A stretch of 64,000 nt of DNA from Bacteroidales bacterium (GCA_017415715.1 JAFQFD010000020.1:1-64000), one strand, 5' to 3'; numbered from the stretch's first letter, positions 23,022 through 32,173 are shown. The notes: generated by a model from the sequence alone, not told the origin. Program-made: numbers and translations.

Positions 23022-24500
23022 TTATCTTATGAACTCTATAGACTTCTCGATGAGCGGGTGCATGTAGCGGTCGTCGTCGATGAATGGAACCACCTTGCGA
23101 TATTTTGCGAAGATCTTCTCAATCTCCCATGATGACCTGAGCGGACGGCGGAACTCGAATGCCTGGGCTGCATTGAAGAGCTCTATGGCGAGAACACGCT
23201 CGGTGTTCTCCACCACGCGTACGAGCTTGGTCGCAGCGTTGGCTCCCATGCTCACATGGTCCTCCTGACCCTGTGACGACGGGATAGAGTCTGCCGATGC
23301 CGGCATGCAGAGACCCTTGCTCTGGCTCACGATCGAAGCTGCAGTATACTGCGGGATCATGAATCCGCTGTTCAGACCTGGCTTCGCTACAAGGAAGTTA
23401 GGAAGGCCTCTCTGGCCGGAAATCAGCTTGTAGATACGTCTCTCTGAGATGTTTGCAAGCTCCGAGAGAGCGATTGTGAGCATGTCCATAGGGATGGCGA
23501 TAGGCTGTCCGTGGAAGTTGCCGGCTGAGATGATCAGATCCTCGTCAGGGAAGACAGTCGGGTTGTCGGTCGCGCTGTTGATCTCAATCTCGATGACAGA
23601 TTTCACATAGCGGATGGTATCCTTAGACGCTCCGTGCACCTGAGGGATGCAGCGGAAAGAATAAGGATCCTGTACATGCACCTTCTTCTGCTTGATGATC
23701 TCGCTGCCCTCGAGAAGCTGGCGGAAACGCGCAGCTGTCTCGATCTGGCCCTGATGTGCGCGCACCTCATGCACCTGCGGATAGAAAGGCTCGATGCGGC
23801 CGTCATATGCCTCGAGAGACATGGCGCCGATCTTGTCGGCCCAGTCCGAAAGCCTCTCGGCCTGGATCAATGACCACACTGCATGAGCGCTCATGAACTG
23901 CGTACCGTTCAGCAGCGCAAGGCCTTCCTTCGACTGGAGCTTCACAGGCTCCCATCCGAACTCGGCCCATACTTCAGCAGAAGGACGGACCTCGCCCTTG
24001 TAGTATACCTCTCCGAGTCCTATGAGGGGAAGGCACATATGCGCCAGCGGAGCGAGGTCGCCGGAAGCTCCGAGTGAACCTTGCTGGTATACAACAGGGA
24101 GGATATCGTTGTTGAACATGTCAATAAGGCGCTGCACTGTGACCAGCTGCACGCCTGAATATCCGTATGAGAGGGACTGGACCTTCAGAAGAAGCATCAG
24201 CTTTACGATCTCCGGACGTACAGTCTCGCCTGTGCCGCAGGCGTGAGACATCACGAGATTGTGCTGGAGCTGCGAGAGGTCCTCTGCAGGTATGGTGATG
24301 TTGCAGAGCGAGCCGAAGCCTGTGGTAACTCCGTATACAGGACGGCCGATGTCTTCCATCTTGCTGTCCAGGAACTTGCGGCATTTCACTATGGCTGCCT
24401 CGGACTCCTTGCTGAGCTCGAGCTTCTCGCCTTTGAGTATGATCTCATTGACCTTTTCGATGGTCAGTCGCTTGTTGGAAATTGTATGTGTCATAATCAT
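23022..24500 (-). CDS. hutH: Histidine ammonia-lyase
   Basis: 492 residues. It removes ammonia from histidine to give urocanate. The self-forming MIO cofactor triad Ala-Ser-Gly is at 145-147 in GSLGASGDLAPLAH. Other family blocks are YGVTTGFGSL, LLNGTQFMSA, QDPYSFRCIPQVHGA, NFHGQPIAIPMD and SMGANAATK. A second ATG two codons in (MTHTISNKR) may be the true start. It is followed in pathway and orientation by the upstream hutU gene; the 74-nt gap carries two palindromic repeats. Confidence 0.97.
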   Translation of the reverse strand: MIMTHTISNKRLTIEKVNEIILKGEKLELSKESEAAIVKCRKFLDSKMEDIGRPVYGVTTGFGSLCNITIPAEDLSQLQHNLVMSHACGTGETVRPEIVKLMLLLKVQSLSYGYSGVQLVTVQRLIDMFNNDILPVVYQQGSLGASGDLAPLAHMCLPLIGLGEVYYKGEVRPSAEVWAEFGWEPVKLQSKEGLALLNGTQFMSAHAVWSLIQAERLSDWADKIGAMSLEAYDGRIEPFYPQVHEVRAHQGQIETAARFRQLLEGSEIIKQKKVHVQDPYSFRCIPQVHGASKDTIRYVKSVIEIEINSATDNPTVFPDEDLIISAGNFHGQPIAIPMDMLTIALSELANISERRIYKLISGQRGLPNFLVAKPGLNSGFMIPQYTAASIVSQSKGLCMPASADSIPSSQGQEDHVSMGANAATKLVRVVENTERVLAIELFNAAQAFEFRRPLRSSWEIEKIFAKYRKVVPFIDDDRYMHPLIEKSIEFIR

Positions 24501-24508
24501 GTATTCAG

Positions 24509-24574
24509 ATTGCCGGTCAAGCCGGCAATGACGTTTAAATTGGCAATGACGTCATCCCCGACCTGATCGGGGAT
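24509..24574. repeat. Two palindromic repeats between hutU and hutH
   Basis: ATTGCCGG-TCAAG-CCGGCAAT (24509-24529) and ATCCCCGA-CCTGA-TCGGGGAT (24554-24574). Relative to the 11401 and 13060 copies the second has A:T in place of the innermost G:C pair, a compensated stem change. The second palindrome ends directly at the hutU stop codon (24577-24575). Confidence 0.8.
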
Positions 24575-26596
24575 CTATTTTAAACTATTACGTATCATTT
24601 CTTCATCTGCGATGTTAGGCAGGGTCACCTTAAGGCCCGGAGTGCGCTCCATTTCACGCTTGATGGCGTGTATTGCGCCCTCGTTGCGCGCCCAGCTGCG
24701 GCGTGCGATGCCGTTGTTGACATCCCAGAGGAGCATTTCCCTGATGTGACGGTCAGAGTCTGCGCTGCCGTCGATCACCATGCCGAATCCTCCGTTCATA
24801 ACCTCGCCCCAGCCGACTCCGCCACCGTTATGGATGGATACCCATGTTGCGCCACGGAATCCGTCACCGATGACGTTGTGCACTGCCATGTCTGCGCAGA
24901 ACTGCGATCCGTCATAGATGTTTGAAGTCTCGCGGAACGGAGAGTCTGTGCCGGATACGTCATGGTGATCACGTCCCAGAACAATCGGAGCAGTGATCTC
25001 GCCGCTGCGGATGGCCTCGTTGAATGCGAGGGCGATCTTCGTGCGGCCTTCGCAGTCAGCATAGAGGATGCGGGCCTGTGAGCCTACCACCAGATTGTTG
25101 CGGCCAGCCTCTTCGATCCATCTGATGTTGTCCATCATCTGGCCCTGGATCTCCTCCGGAGCCTGCTCCATGATCTCTCTAAGCACTTTCGCCGCAATGG
25201 CGTCTGACTTCGCGAGATCCTCAGGATTTTCCGACATGCAGACCCATCTGAAAGGACCGAATCCATAGTCGAAGAAGAGAGGTCCCATGATGTCCTGGAC
25301 GTATGAAGGGTAGCGGAAGCGGCCGTCCTCGCGGAGGACGTCGGCGCCTGCGCGCGACGCCTCGAGCAGGAAGGCGTTGCCATAGTCGAAGAAGTACATG
25401 CCCTTGTCGGCGAGCCTGTTCACTGCCGCAGCATGCCTGCGGAGCGACTCCTGCACGCACTCCTTGAACTTCTCCGGCTCTTCCGCCATCATCCTGTTGG
25501 ACTCTTCGTATGAATATCCCACAGGGTAGTATCCACCTGCCCATGGGTTATGGAGCGATGTCTGGTCAGATCCGAGGTCCACATGGATGTCCTCATCAGC
25601 GAGCCTCTCCCAGAGGTCTACGACATTTCCCTGGTATGCTATTGAAACGACTTCCTTGTCGGCAACAGCCTTGCGGATGCGTGGTATGAGCTCGTCAAGG
25701 TCAGTATGGATCTCGTCCACCCAGCCCTGGCTGTGTCTCTTGTGTGCGGCATGAGGATTGACCTCGGCGCATACGCTGACAACGCCCGAGATCACACCGG
25801 CCTTAGGCTGCGCGCCTGACATGCCACCGAGACCGGCGGTCACGAACAGCATGCCCTTCATGTTCTCCTCCGTGCCGGCGAGGCCGCGTGCCTTGAGCTG
25901 CTTGCGGGCAGCGTTCATCACGGTGATGGTAGTTCCGTGAACAATGCCCTGAGGGCCTATATACATATATGATCCTGCAGTCATCTGACCATACTGTGAC
26001 ACTCCGAGAGCATTGAATTTCTCCCAATGGTCAGGCTTCGAATAGTTCGGAATCACCATTCCGTTGGTCACAATCACGCGCGGAGCGTCCTTGTGGCTCG
26101 GGAAGAGACCCAGAGGATGGCCCGAGTACATCACGAGGGTCTGCTCGTCGGTCATGGTCGCGAGGTACTGCATCACGAGGCGGTACTGTGCCCAGTTCTG
26201 GAACACGGCTCCGTTGCCTCCGTAAGTGATCAGCTCGTGAGGATGCTGAGCCACGCGGTAGTCCAGGTTGTTCTGGATCATGGCCATGATCGCGGCGGCC
26301 TGCTTTGACTTTGCAGGATACTCGTCGATAGGACGTGCATACATCTCATAGTCCGGACGCAGACGATACATATAGATGCGTCCATACTCCTTCAGCTCCT
26401 GCGCAAATTCCTCTGCGAGCATCGCATGATGCTCCTGAGGGAAATACCTGAGGGCGTTCTTGATGGCCAGCACCTTCTCGGAGTCGCTGAGGATCTCCTT
26501 GCGCTTAGGAGCATGGCTTACTGTTGTGTCATAAGGCTTCGGCTCCGGAAGAACAACCGGAATGCCTGCCAATATATCTTCGTGGAATCTGTTCAT
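24575..26596 (-). CDS. hutU: Urocanate hydratase
   Basis: 673 residues from ATG 26596 (MNRFHEDILAGIP); the 11 codons further upstream are not family-like. It adds water to urocanate to form imidazolonepropionate using bound NAD+. Family blocks include YGGNGAVFQNWAQYRL, MYSGHPLGLFPS, AGSYMYIGPQGIVHGTT, the NAD-binding TAGLGGMSGAQ, GSDQTSLHNPW, and WVSIHNGGGVGWGEV. Length is within the longer Bacteroidetes form. Lies between ftcD and hutH on the same strand. Confidence 0.97.
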   Translation of the reverse strand: MNRFHEDILAGIPVVLPEPKPYDTTVSHAPKRKEILSDSEKVLAIKNALRYFPQEHHAMLAEEFAQELKEYGRIYMYRLRPDYEMYARPIDEYPAKSKQAAAIMAMIQNNLDYRVAQHPHELITYGGNGAVFQNWAQYRLVMQYLATMTDEQTLVMYSGHPLGLFPSHKDAPRVIVTNGMVIPNYSKPDHWEKFNALGVSQYGQMTAGSYMYIGPQGIVHGTTITVMNAARKQLKARGLAGTEENMKGMLFVTAGLGGMSGAQPKAGVISGVVSVCAEVNPHAAHKRHSQGWVDEIHTDLDELIPRIRKAVADKEVVSIAYQGNVVDLWERLADEDIHVDLGSDQTSLHNPWAGGYYPVGYSYEESNRMMAEEPEKFKECVQESLRRHAAAVNRLADKGMYFFDYGNAFLLEASRAGADVLREDGRFRYPSYVQDIMGPLFFDYGFGPFRWVCMSENPEDLAKSDAIAAKVLREIMEQAPEEIQGQMMDNIRWIEEAGRNNLVVGSQARILYADCEGRTKIALAFNEAIRSGEITAPIVLGRDHHDVSGTDSPFRETSNIYDGSQFCADMAVHNVIGDGFRGATWVSIHNGGGVGWGEVMNGGFGMVIDGSADSDRHIREMLLWDVNNGIARRSWARNEGAIHAIKREMERTPGLKVTLPNIADEEMIRNSLK

Positions 26597-26642
26597 GTTT
26601 TGAGTGTCATCTAATAAACTGATTATCAATGTCTTATATTAT

Positions 26643-26671
26643 CCCGCGTGCTCCCCTTTGGCGGCACGTGG
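26643..26671. repeat. Hairpin with conserved 12-nt loop, copy 2
   Basis: An 8-bp stem (CCGCGTGC 26644-26651 with GCACGTGG 26664-26671, one G-T pair) encloses TCCCCTTTGGCG, the exact reverse complement of the loop at 18657-18668. It sits between ftcD and hutU. The sequence TTATGTGTCACG is also shared downstream of both copies. Confidence 0.7.
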
Positions 26672-26707
26672 ATGTGGGTAAGTTGCTGGTAGTCAGTGCT
26701 TTATGTG

Positions 26708-28414
26708 TCACGATATTTTTCCGTTTACGATGGCGAGGATTTCTGCTTCTTCGGCTACGGCCTTCGCTGCAATCTCGGCAGCCTCGGCGCAGAGGCGCTC
26801 GGCGGCCTCGCGGTCGGCGAGGTTTGCGGCGTTGATGCGCACGTTGAGCTGTGCTCCGAGCACGGCGCTGCGTGCTGCAAGCGCGCCCACACCGGCGTCA
26901 GACACCGATGCCGGGTTGCCTTCAGAAGCCATTGCGCGTACGATAGGGAACACTTCCATTGCAGTCTTCATGGTCTTGAGAGGAACCTGTGTGGCATAGA
27001 GTGTCGCTGCCTCCATTGCCTCGGCGCGTGCCTTCTTCTCCTCGTCGGAGCCCTTAGGCATGCCGATGGCCGCCATGATCCTGTCGAATGCGGCAGTGTC
27101 CTCGTCAACCAGAGCAAGCAGTCTGCGCATCACGTCCTGACCCTTGTCTGCCCAGTCTGAGAACTCCTTCCAGCGGTCGTCCCAGCCAGCCTTGTGGGAC
27201 GAGAGGTTCGCCACCATTGTTCCCAGAGCAGCTCCGAGAGCTCCCATGTAAGCAGAAATGGATCCGCCTCCCGGAGCAGGGGACTCAGACGCAGTCTCAT
27301 ATGCAAATCCCTTGCAGGTCATGCGCACGAGCCTCTCGCGTGCCGCAGCCTCTGTCTCGTCCTCGATAAGATACTCGATGACCTTCTCGGCAGGGTTGAA
27401 AGGCTTCAGGTCGTCAAGACCCATAGACTTCACGGCGATCTTTATGATCTCCTCCTCTGAAATACCTGTCGAGCGCTGCTGCTTCTCAAGGAAGTAGCGA
27501 CCTGCCTCGATCAGCGTGCGCTTCGGAACGAGACCTACGATCTCCGTTCCGGTAACGCGCAGACCGCGCGCGTTCGCCGCCCTGCACACCTCGTCAAAAG
27601 CGACATGCAGAGGAGTGGTGTTGATGTCAGTAATGTTCATGGACACCTGAGCGATGCCATACTCATCGATGAACCAGCCGATCGCCTTGCAGCCCTTCAG
27701 GGTGCCTGGGATCATGACTGTCTTGCCGTTCTCGTCCTTCACGATCTTTCCTGTGATAGGGTTGCCCTCTCTCTTCGGGCGTCCCTTCTCGCGCACGTCG
27801 AACGCAATCGCGTTCGCGCGGCGGGTCGATGTGGTGTTGAGGTTATAGTTCACGGCGATGAGGAAATCTCGTGCGCCTACGTTGGTTGCACCGGCCTGCG
27901 CTGTGCGCTCGGTGTAGGTGCCAGGGCCGAAGTCCGGCTGGCGTGCAGGGTCTCCCATCTTCTCTGGAAGAGCCTCGTACTCGCCGGCACGGCATACCGC
28001 AAGGTTCTTGCGCTCAGGCCTCTGGGCTGCAGCCTCATAGCAGTAGCATGGGATCTCCAGTTCATTAAAAATGCGCTCCGCCAGCTTTCTTGCCAGTTCA
28101 GCGCACTCTTGGAGCGTAATGCCCGAAATAGGTATGAGAGGAAGCACGTCAGTCGCACCTGAACGCGGATGGGCGCCATGATGCTGTCTCATGTCGATAA
28201 GCTCTCCGGCGCGCTTCACGCCCTGGAATGCAGCCTCAAGGACAGCCTCCGGGCTTCCTACGAATGTCACTACGGTACGGTTGGTCGCTTCGCCCGGATC
28301 CACGTCGAGGACCTTGACTCCGCCGGCCTTCTGGATTGATGCTACAATCGAATCGATGACTTCCATGTTGCGGCCTTCGCTGAAATTAGGCACGCACTCG
28401 ATTATTCTTTCCAT
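26708..28414 (-). CDS. ftcD: Fused glutamate formimidoyltransferase / formimidotetrahydrofolate cyclodeaminase
   Basis: 568 residues. The N-terminal formiminotransferase (about 1-330) starts MERIIECVPNFSEGRN and has HHGAHPRSGATDVLPLIP. The C-terminal cyclodeaminase (about 360-568) has SESPAPGGGSISAYMGALGAALGTMVANL. It moves the formimino group of formiminoglutamate to tetrahydrofolate, yielding glutamate, then releases ammonia to give methenyl-THF. It is the first gene of the hut run and closes the pathway as the fused form seen in animals and Bacteroidetes. Confidence 0.96.
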   Translation of the reverse strand: MERIIECVPNFSEGRNMEVIDSIVASIQKAGGVKVLDVDPGEATNRTVVTFVGSPEAVLEAAFQGVKRAGELIDMRQHHGAHPRSGATDVLPLIPISGITLQECAELARKLAERIFNELEIPCYCYEAAAQRPERKNLAVCRAGEYEALPEKMGDPARQPDFGPGTYTERTAQAGATNVGARDFLIAVNYNLNTTSTRRANAIAFDVREKGRPKREGNPITGKIVKDENGKTVMIPGTLKGCKAIGWFIDEYGIAQVSMNITDINTTPLHVAFDEVCRAANARGLRVTGTEIVGLVPKRTLIEAGRYFLEKQQRSTGISEEEIIKIAVKSMGLDDLKPFNPAEKVIEYLIEDETEAAARERLVRMTCKGFAYETASESPAPGGGSISAYMGALGAALGTMVANLSSHKAGWDDRWKEFSDWADKGQDVMRRLLALVDEDTAAFDRIMAAIGMPKGSDEEKKARAEAMEAATLYATQVPLKTMKTAMEVFPIVRAMASEGNPASVSDAGVGALAARSAVLGAQLNVRINAANLADREAAERLCAEAAEIAAKAVAEEAEILAIVNGKIS

Positions 28415-28487
28415 AAATTATGTTTTGTGTTATTTAAATTCTCAAATCAATCTTTAAAGGTAGTGGTTTTGTTTGAATATACCAAGC

Positions 28488-29600
28488 CTATATCTGCCCC
28501 GTATATATGGCGTAAGAGAAGTATATGATGGCGGCTGTGAGCACTATGGTAAGGATGGAGACAATCCATTTGGCAGTAGGGGAGAGGTTGACTCCGAGGT
28601 ACTTGAAGTCCGCGAACTCCTTCCTTTTCCATACATGGATGTTGTCATAAAGCCAGTTCGCATAAGCCTCGAGATCCAGGACCGGATTGTTTATGAACCA
28701 TGTCTCGGTCGCAGACTCAAGATCCGGCGCGTCGCACCACGAGAACGCCTTGCACCACTTGACGTCGGTGCCGTTCTCGATGCCCAGACATACCGTGAAC
28801 TCATTCTTGTTCCCGCCGTGCCAGAACGACCGCTGCTTGAGCGCGGTGTCGATGCCTTTGGCAGCATCGAAAAGTATGATGAATATGTGTATCTGCTTCG
28901 ACTGGCCGAAATAGGCGTTGAGCCTCCAGAAATGCTCCTCTACACCCTCCGGAAGCGTGATTTCCAGCTTCGGAGACACAAGTATGGCATTCGTTTCAAG
29001 GTATCTTCTGCGAAAATCGGGATATTCCACCAGCCCATACTCTTCAGCCACTTCGTCGGAGACCTTCTCATGCCTGAAGATCGAGTCGGAATACTTCACA
29101 TAGTTGATGTACTTTCCCATATATGTGGCGGTCGCCATATTATCATATATGCCGTCCCACTCATACTGCTGGCCGCCTCCGCCGGAAACGCAGTTGGCGT
29201 GATATGGGTCTATGTATTCCATAGGGGTTCTCCACCTCAGGGCATAATGGTCATATGTGGACTCGGTAATTTCCACGCTGCGTCCGGTGTTCAGAGGAAA
29301 GAACCATTCATCGGGATGGTGTACATATGATACCCTGGTGCGGGTCTGCGTCCTGCCTTTGCTGTCGGTGTATGTCTCCGTGGTTATCACTTGTTCGGTC
29401 CATGGATTGTGATGGACCGCCCTCAGGGCGTAGCCGCTCAGGTATTCCTTCGTCCTGGTGACGCCTCTCATCGAGAGCCACAGGATGAGCACGCTGCCGG
29501 CCGCGGCGAGGGCATAGCCCCACCAGTTGACGTAGTCTTCGAGATACACCAACATGCCTGCCGCAGCGAGTACGGGGAATATGTACGCGATCTTATGCAA
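28488..29600 (-). CDS. Membrane-anchored protein of unknown function in LemA operon
   Basis: 370 residues. Two N-terminal hydrophobic segments (about 7-20 and 28-42) and one C-terminal helix (about 342-364) flank a large soluble domain with Tyr/Trp-rich blocks (YIDPYHANCVSGGGGQQYEWDG, LETNAILVSPKLEITLPEG). No enzyme motif recognised. It starts 2 nt after the LemA-like gene ends and is third in the operon. Confidence 0.8.
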   Translation of the reverse strand: MHKIAYIFPVLAAAGMLVYLEDYVNWWGYALAAAGSVLILWLSMRGVTRTKEYLSGYALRAVHHNPWTEQVITTETYTDSKGRTQTRTRVSYVHHPDEWFFPLNTGRSVEITESTYDHYALRWRTPMEYIDPYHANCVSGGGGQQYEWDGIYDNMATATYMGKYINYVKYSDSIFRHEKVSDEVAEEYGLVEYPDFRRRYLETNAILVSPKLEITLPEGVEEHFWRLNAYFGQSKQIHIFIILFDAAKGIDTALKQRSFWHGGNKNEFTVCLGIENGTDVKWCKAFSWCDAPDLESATETWFINNPVLDLEAYANWLYDNIHVWKRKEFADFKYLGVNLSPTAKWIVSILTIVLTAAIIYFSYAIYTGQI

Positions 29601-29602
29601 TA

Positions 29603-30121
29603 TTAGTTGAATAAATCGATGTCGTTCTCACGCCTTGAATTGATGACTCCCTCTGTCACGTCTGAAGATATCACCACATATTCGATCTTCTCAGTGTTTC
29701 TGATGAACCACTTCGAAGGCATCGACTCGAGGAGAGTCTCGCGCTCGCGGATGATGTCGAGCATGCGCTGCTGAGCTGTTGAGAATACGCTTCTCTGCAC
29801 TTCGATGGTCTGCATCAGCTTCTGATAGAGTGAAGTGTCAAACTCAGGGTTGGACTCCTGAATCATCTTGATGAGTGACTGGTTGTCACCCGAATAACGT
29901 CCTGCAATCAGCTCCGGGTATATCTTCTCGAATGTCTTCCTGTATTCGTCGGTCACACCTGCCTCCTGCTTGATGGTCTTCCACATGGTGTCGAATACTG
30001 ACTCGATCTTACCCTTCTGCGCCTCCGCTTCCTTGCGGAGAGCCACTTCCTTGTTGTTGTACGCAAAGTACATGATCACGAGAATGAGTACAATGACTCC
30101 GCCGATTATCAATCCTATCAT
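29603..30121 (-). CDS. LemA-like membrane protein
   Basis: 172 residues. An N-terminal membrane helix (about 2-20, IIGGVIVLILVIMYFAY) is followed by an antiparallel helical region with FDTMWKTIKQEAGVTDEYRKTF and STAQQRMLDIIRERETLLESMPSKWF, closely resembling the LemA family fold (LIEVVK, LIEAYPDL-like positions). LemA proteins are membrane-anchored helical bundles of unclear function. Second of a three-gene operon, 12 nt after the 351-residue gene. Confidence 0.75.
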   Translation of the reverse strand: MIGLIIGGVIVLILVIMYFAYNNKEVALRKEAEAQKGKIESVFDTMWKTIKQEAGVTDEYRKTFEKIYPELIAGRYSGDNQSLIKMIQESNPEFDTSLYQKLMQTIEVQRSVFSTAQQRMLDIIRERETLLESMPSKWFIRNTEKIEYVVISSDVTEGVINSRRENDIDLFN

Positions 30122-30133
30122 ATCAATTATGGT

Positions 30134-31189
30134 TTAAATTATTTCCTGTTCTTCTATCGCCTGTGTCTGGTTTATGACGTCCGCCAGCATGAGCATGTTC
30201 GACGCCACTACGGCGATCTGCCTGTCGGTGCTGCCGTCCCTGAGCGCATGCCATGTGAGCGTGCTTCCGAGGACCTCCTCGTCCTTGACGAACCTTATGA
30301 ACTTGAACTTCCTCGCCAGATTGCCCTGGAGCACGTCGGTGTACTGGCCGCATATCATCTCCACATCCTTCTCTATGGACTCGCGCGTCTCCTTGTCCTG
30401 GATCTCGCCATAAATCTTGATGAACTCGTCATATGCAAGGTCGGTCTCCAACTTCTTGCCGCCCTCAGTCTCGTTGATTATCAGGCTGTGCTCGATGTCG
30501 CTGCTGTCATGCTCCAGCTCGCTGGAGATGTCGTGCAGCTTGGTAAAGCGCACGCCTGCGAAATAGATGTAGTCACCGTCTATGGCATATTTGATCTTGC
30601 CGAAGTCTATGCCTATGGATGCCTTGTAGTATGCCTTCTTTATATATAGAATCTTCCTCATGCCCTTCTCCTTGAGCCTGATGAACTCGAGGAATCTGGT
30701 GAATCCTCCGCTCTGCGGGATCTTGTCCTTGAACTGCTCGTCCTCTATGAGGCTGTCGATCCCGGTCTCCTTGACGATGTATCCCTTCTTGGAATATTCC
30801 ATCTGCTCGAGCTTGAAGGTGAAGTTTACATTGCTGAGCATCGCGTCGGTCTGCACCCTGGTGTCCACCTTGCCGGCAAGCACGTCGTTCTCGCGCTCCA
30901 GCGCCTCTATGCGCTTCTGCAGCGACGCCTTGTCCTCCAGCTCGCGCTGCTTGCTGGCCAGCACTCTCTGGATCATCTCATTGGCCGGGGCGAACGCCAG
31001 GAACGTGAACACGACGGTAAGCACATTCGACACTATCAGGAGGAACGCTCCGCTACCTGAGGTCAGTAGTGCGAACCCGATAATGTTGCACACCACCAGA
31101 ATTACGCATCCTGCTATGGTCAGGCGGCTTTTCCAAAGCCCGCCCTTGTCCAGGAGCCCCTTGATTTCTTTCTTAATGAACAGTCCCAT
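30134..31189 (-). CDS. Two-helix membrane protein with coiled coil, unknown function
   Basis: 351 residues. Hydrophobic segments at about 21-42 and 46-68 precede a coiled coil (about 78-110, LQKRIEALERENDVLAGKV) and a C-terminal domain with YIKKAYYKASIGIDFGKIKYAIDGDYIYF. The latter resembles the strand arrangement of DUF4230-type domains, though this is not certain. First gene of the LemA operon. Confidence 0.75.
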   Translation of the reverse strand: MGLFIKKEIKGLLDKGGLWKSRLTIAGCVILVVCNIIGFALLTSGSGAFLLIVSNVLTVVFTFLAFAPANEMIQRVLASKQRELEDKASLQKRIEALERENDVLAGKVDTRVQTDAMLSNVNFTFKLEQMEYSKKGYIVKETGIDSLIEDEQFKDKIPQSGGFTRFLEFIRLKEKGMRKILYIKKAYYKASIGIDFGKIKYAIDGDYIYFAGVRFTKLHDISSELEHDSSDIEHSLIINETEGGKKLETDLAYDEFIKIYGEIQDKETRESIEKDVEMICGQYTDVLQGNLARKFKFIRFVKDEEVLGSTLTWHALRDGSTDRQIAVVASNMLMLADVINQTQAIEEQEII

Positions 31190-31308
31190 CTCCTTGATGT
31201 CTTATCAACTTGTAAATATAACAAATAATTGGCAAGATTGTTACAAATGAATTGGAATACTTTTTGGTGTGCGGAATTTTGTGTTAAACCATATAGTAGT
31301 GTAGTGTT

Positions 31309-31857
31309 ATGAAACAATTGATTTTCGCGGCTCTCGCCGCATGTGTCCTTCCTATGACTGCCTGCAGCAAGGACTTCGACAATTCCACAGTTGACACCTT
31401 CGACCTTTCGCGTTATCTCGGGCAGTGGTATGAGATCGCAAGATACAACCACAGTTTCGAGAGGGGAATGGACAACACCATGGCCGAATACATCCTCCAG
31501 GACGACGGCAAGGTGTTCGTCCTCAACACCGGATGGAAGAACGGCAAGTTCGAGGTTGCAGAGGGAAAGGCAAAGTACAAGGATCCGGAGGGCAATCCTG
31601 GCGCACTCAAAGTGTCATTCTTCCTCTTCTTCTACTCCGAGTACAACGTCATGATGGTCGACGAGAACTATCAGATCTCCCTCGTCGGCAGCAAGTCGGA
31701 CAACTACCTCTGGATCCTCTCACGCACACCGGTCCCTGACCCTGACCTCCTCGAAATGGTCCTCGCCGAGGCCGAAGCCCGCGGCTACGACACCTCAAAA
31801 CTCATCTGGGTCGACCAGAGCAGAAACATCGAGGCATGGGAAAATGAAAACAAGTAG
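31309..31857 (+). CDS. Lipocalin lipoprotein (Blc-like)
   Basis: 182 residues. The signal peptide ends at lipobox MTAC. The lipocalin signature is LSRYLGQWYEIARYNHSFERG, followed by VLNTGWKNGKFEVAEGKAKY and NYLWILSRTPVPDP, the three standard blocks of bacterial outer-membrane lipocalins that bind lipids. Stand-alone gene, 119 nt from the divergent LemA operon. Confidence 0.92.
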   Translation: MKQLIFAALAACVLPMTACSKDFDNSTVDTFDLSRYLGQWYEIARYNHSFERGMDNTMAEYILQDDGKVFVLNTGWKNGKFEVAEGKAKYKDPEGNPGALKVSFFLFFYSEYNVMMVDENYQISLVGSKSDNYLWILSRTPVPDPDLLEMVLAEAEARGYDTSKLIWVDQSRNIEAWENENK

Positions 31858-31860
31858 TCC

Positions 31861-32052
31861 ATGATCCACTTTGTCTTTGGACTGCCATGAGGTTGTAGTA
31901 TGCGCCTCCAGACAGAAACATGTCCACAGAAATGAAGCATTCTGTGGACATGCATTCTTTATGATGCACTTTGTCCACCCCAGACCCCCTTTCCGTGGAC
32001 AACTGCCTTATCTTTATTGCTCTGTCCACCAAATCCCGTCTTCCGGTGGACA
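31861..32052. repeat. Three consecutive GTCCAC/GTGGAC hairpins with a 100-nt direct repeat
   Basis: Hairpin 1: perfect 13-bp stem, 31919-31931 with 31940-31952 (core TGTCCACAGAA). Hairpin 2: TTGTCCAC 31971-31978 with GTGGACAA 31995-32002. Hairpin 3: TGTCCACC 32023-32030 with GGTGGACA 32045-32052. ATGATsCACTTTGTC occurs at 31861-31875 and 31961-31975, exactly 100 nt apart. The 316-nt gap before tRNA-Arg holds no gene apart from these and the tRNA promoter. Confidence 0.8.
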
Positions 32053-32098
32053 AAAGTTCCCTCCATACAGACGAACATTATCAAATTGTCCCTAAAAT

Positions 32099-32129
32099 TT
32101 TGACATTTCGAAGATTTAACCTATCTTTG
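32099..32129 (+). promoter_or_regulatory. Promoter of tRNA-Arg
   Basis: TTTG (32099-32102), 19-nt spacer, TATCTTTG (32122-32129). This is the full Bacteroidetes -33/-7 consensus (TTTG, 19-21 nt, TAnnTTTG), about 45 nt ahead of the mature tRNA. Confidence 0.75.
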
Positions 32130-32173
32130 CACCCACTTTCCGCGTCAGCCCCGCTGACCGGGAGAAAAGGACT

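Noticed and set aside
31120-31452. 110-codon minus-strand ORF spanning the LemA-operon/lipocalin gap
   Set aside because: It overlaps the beginnings of two well-supported divergent genes in other frames and has no domain signal.
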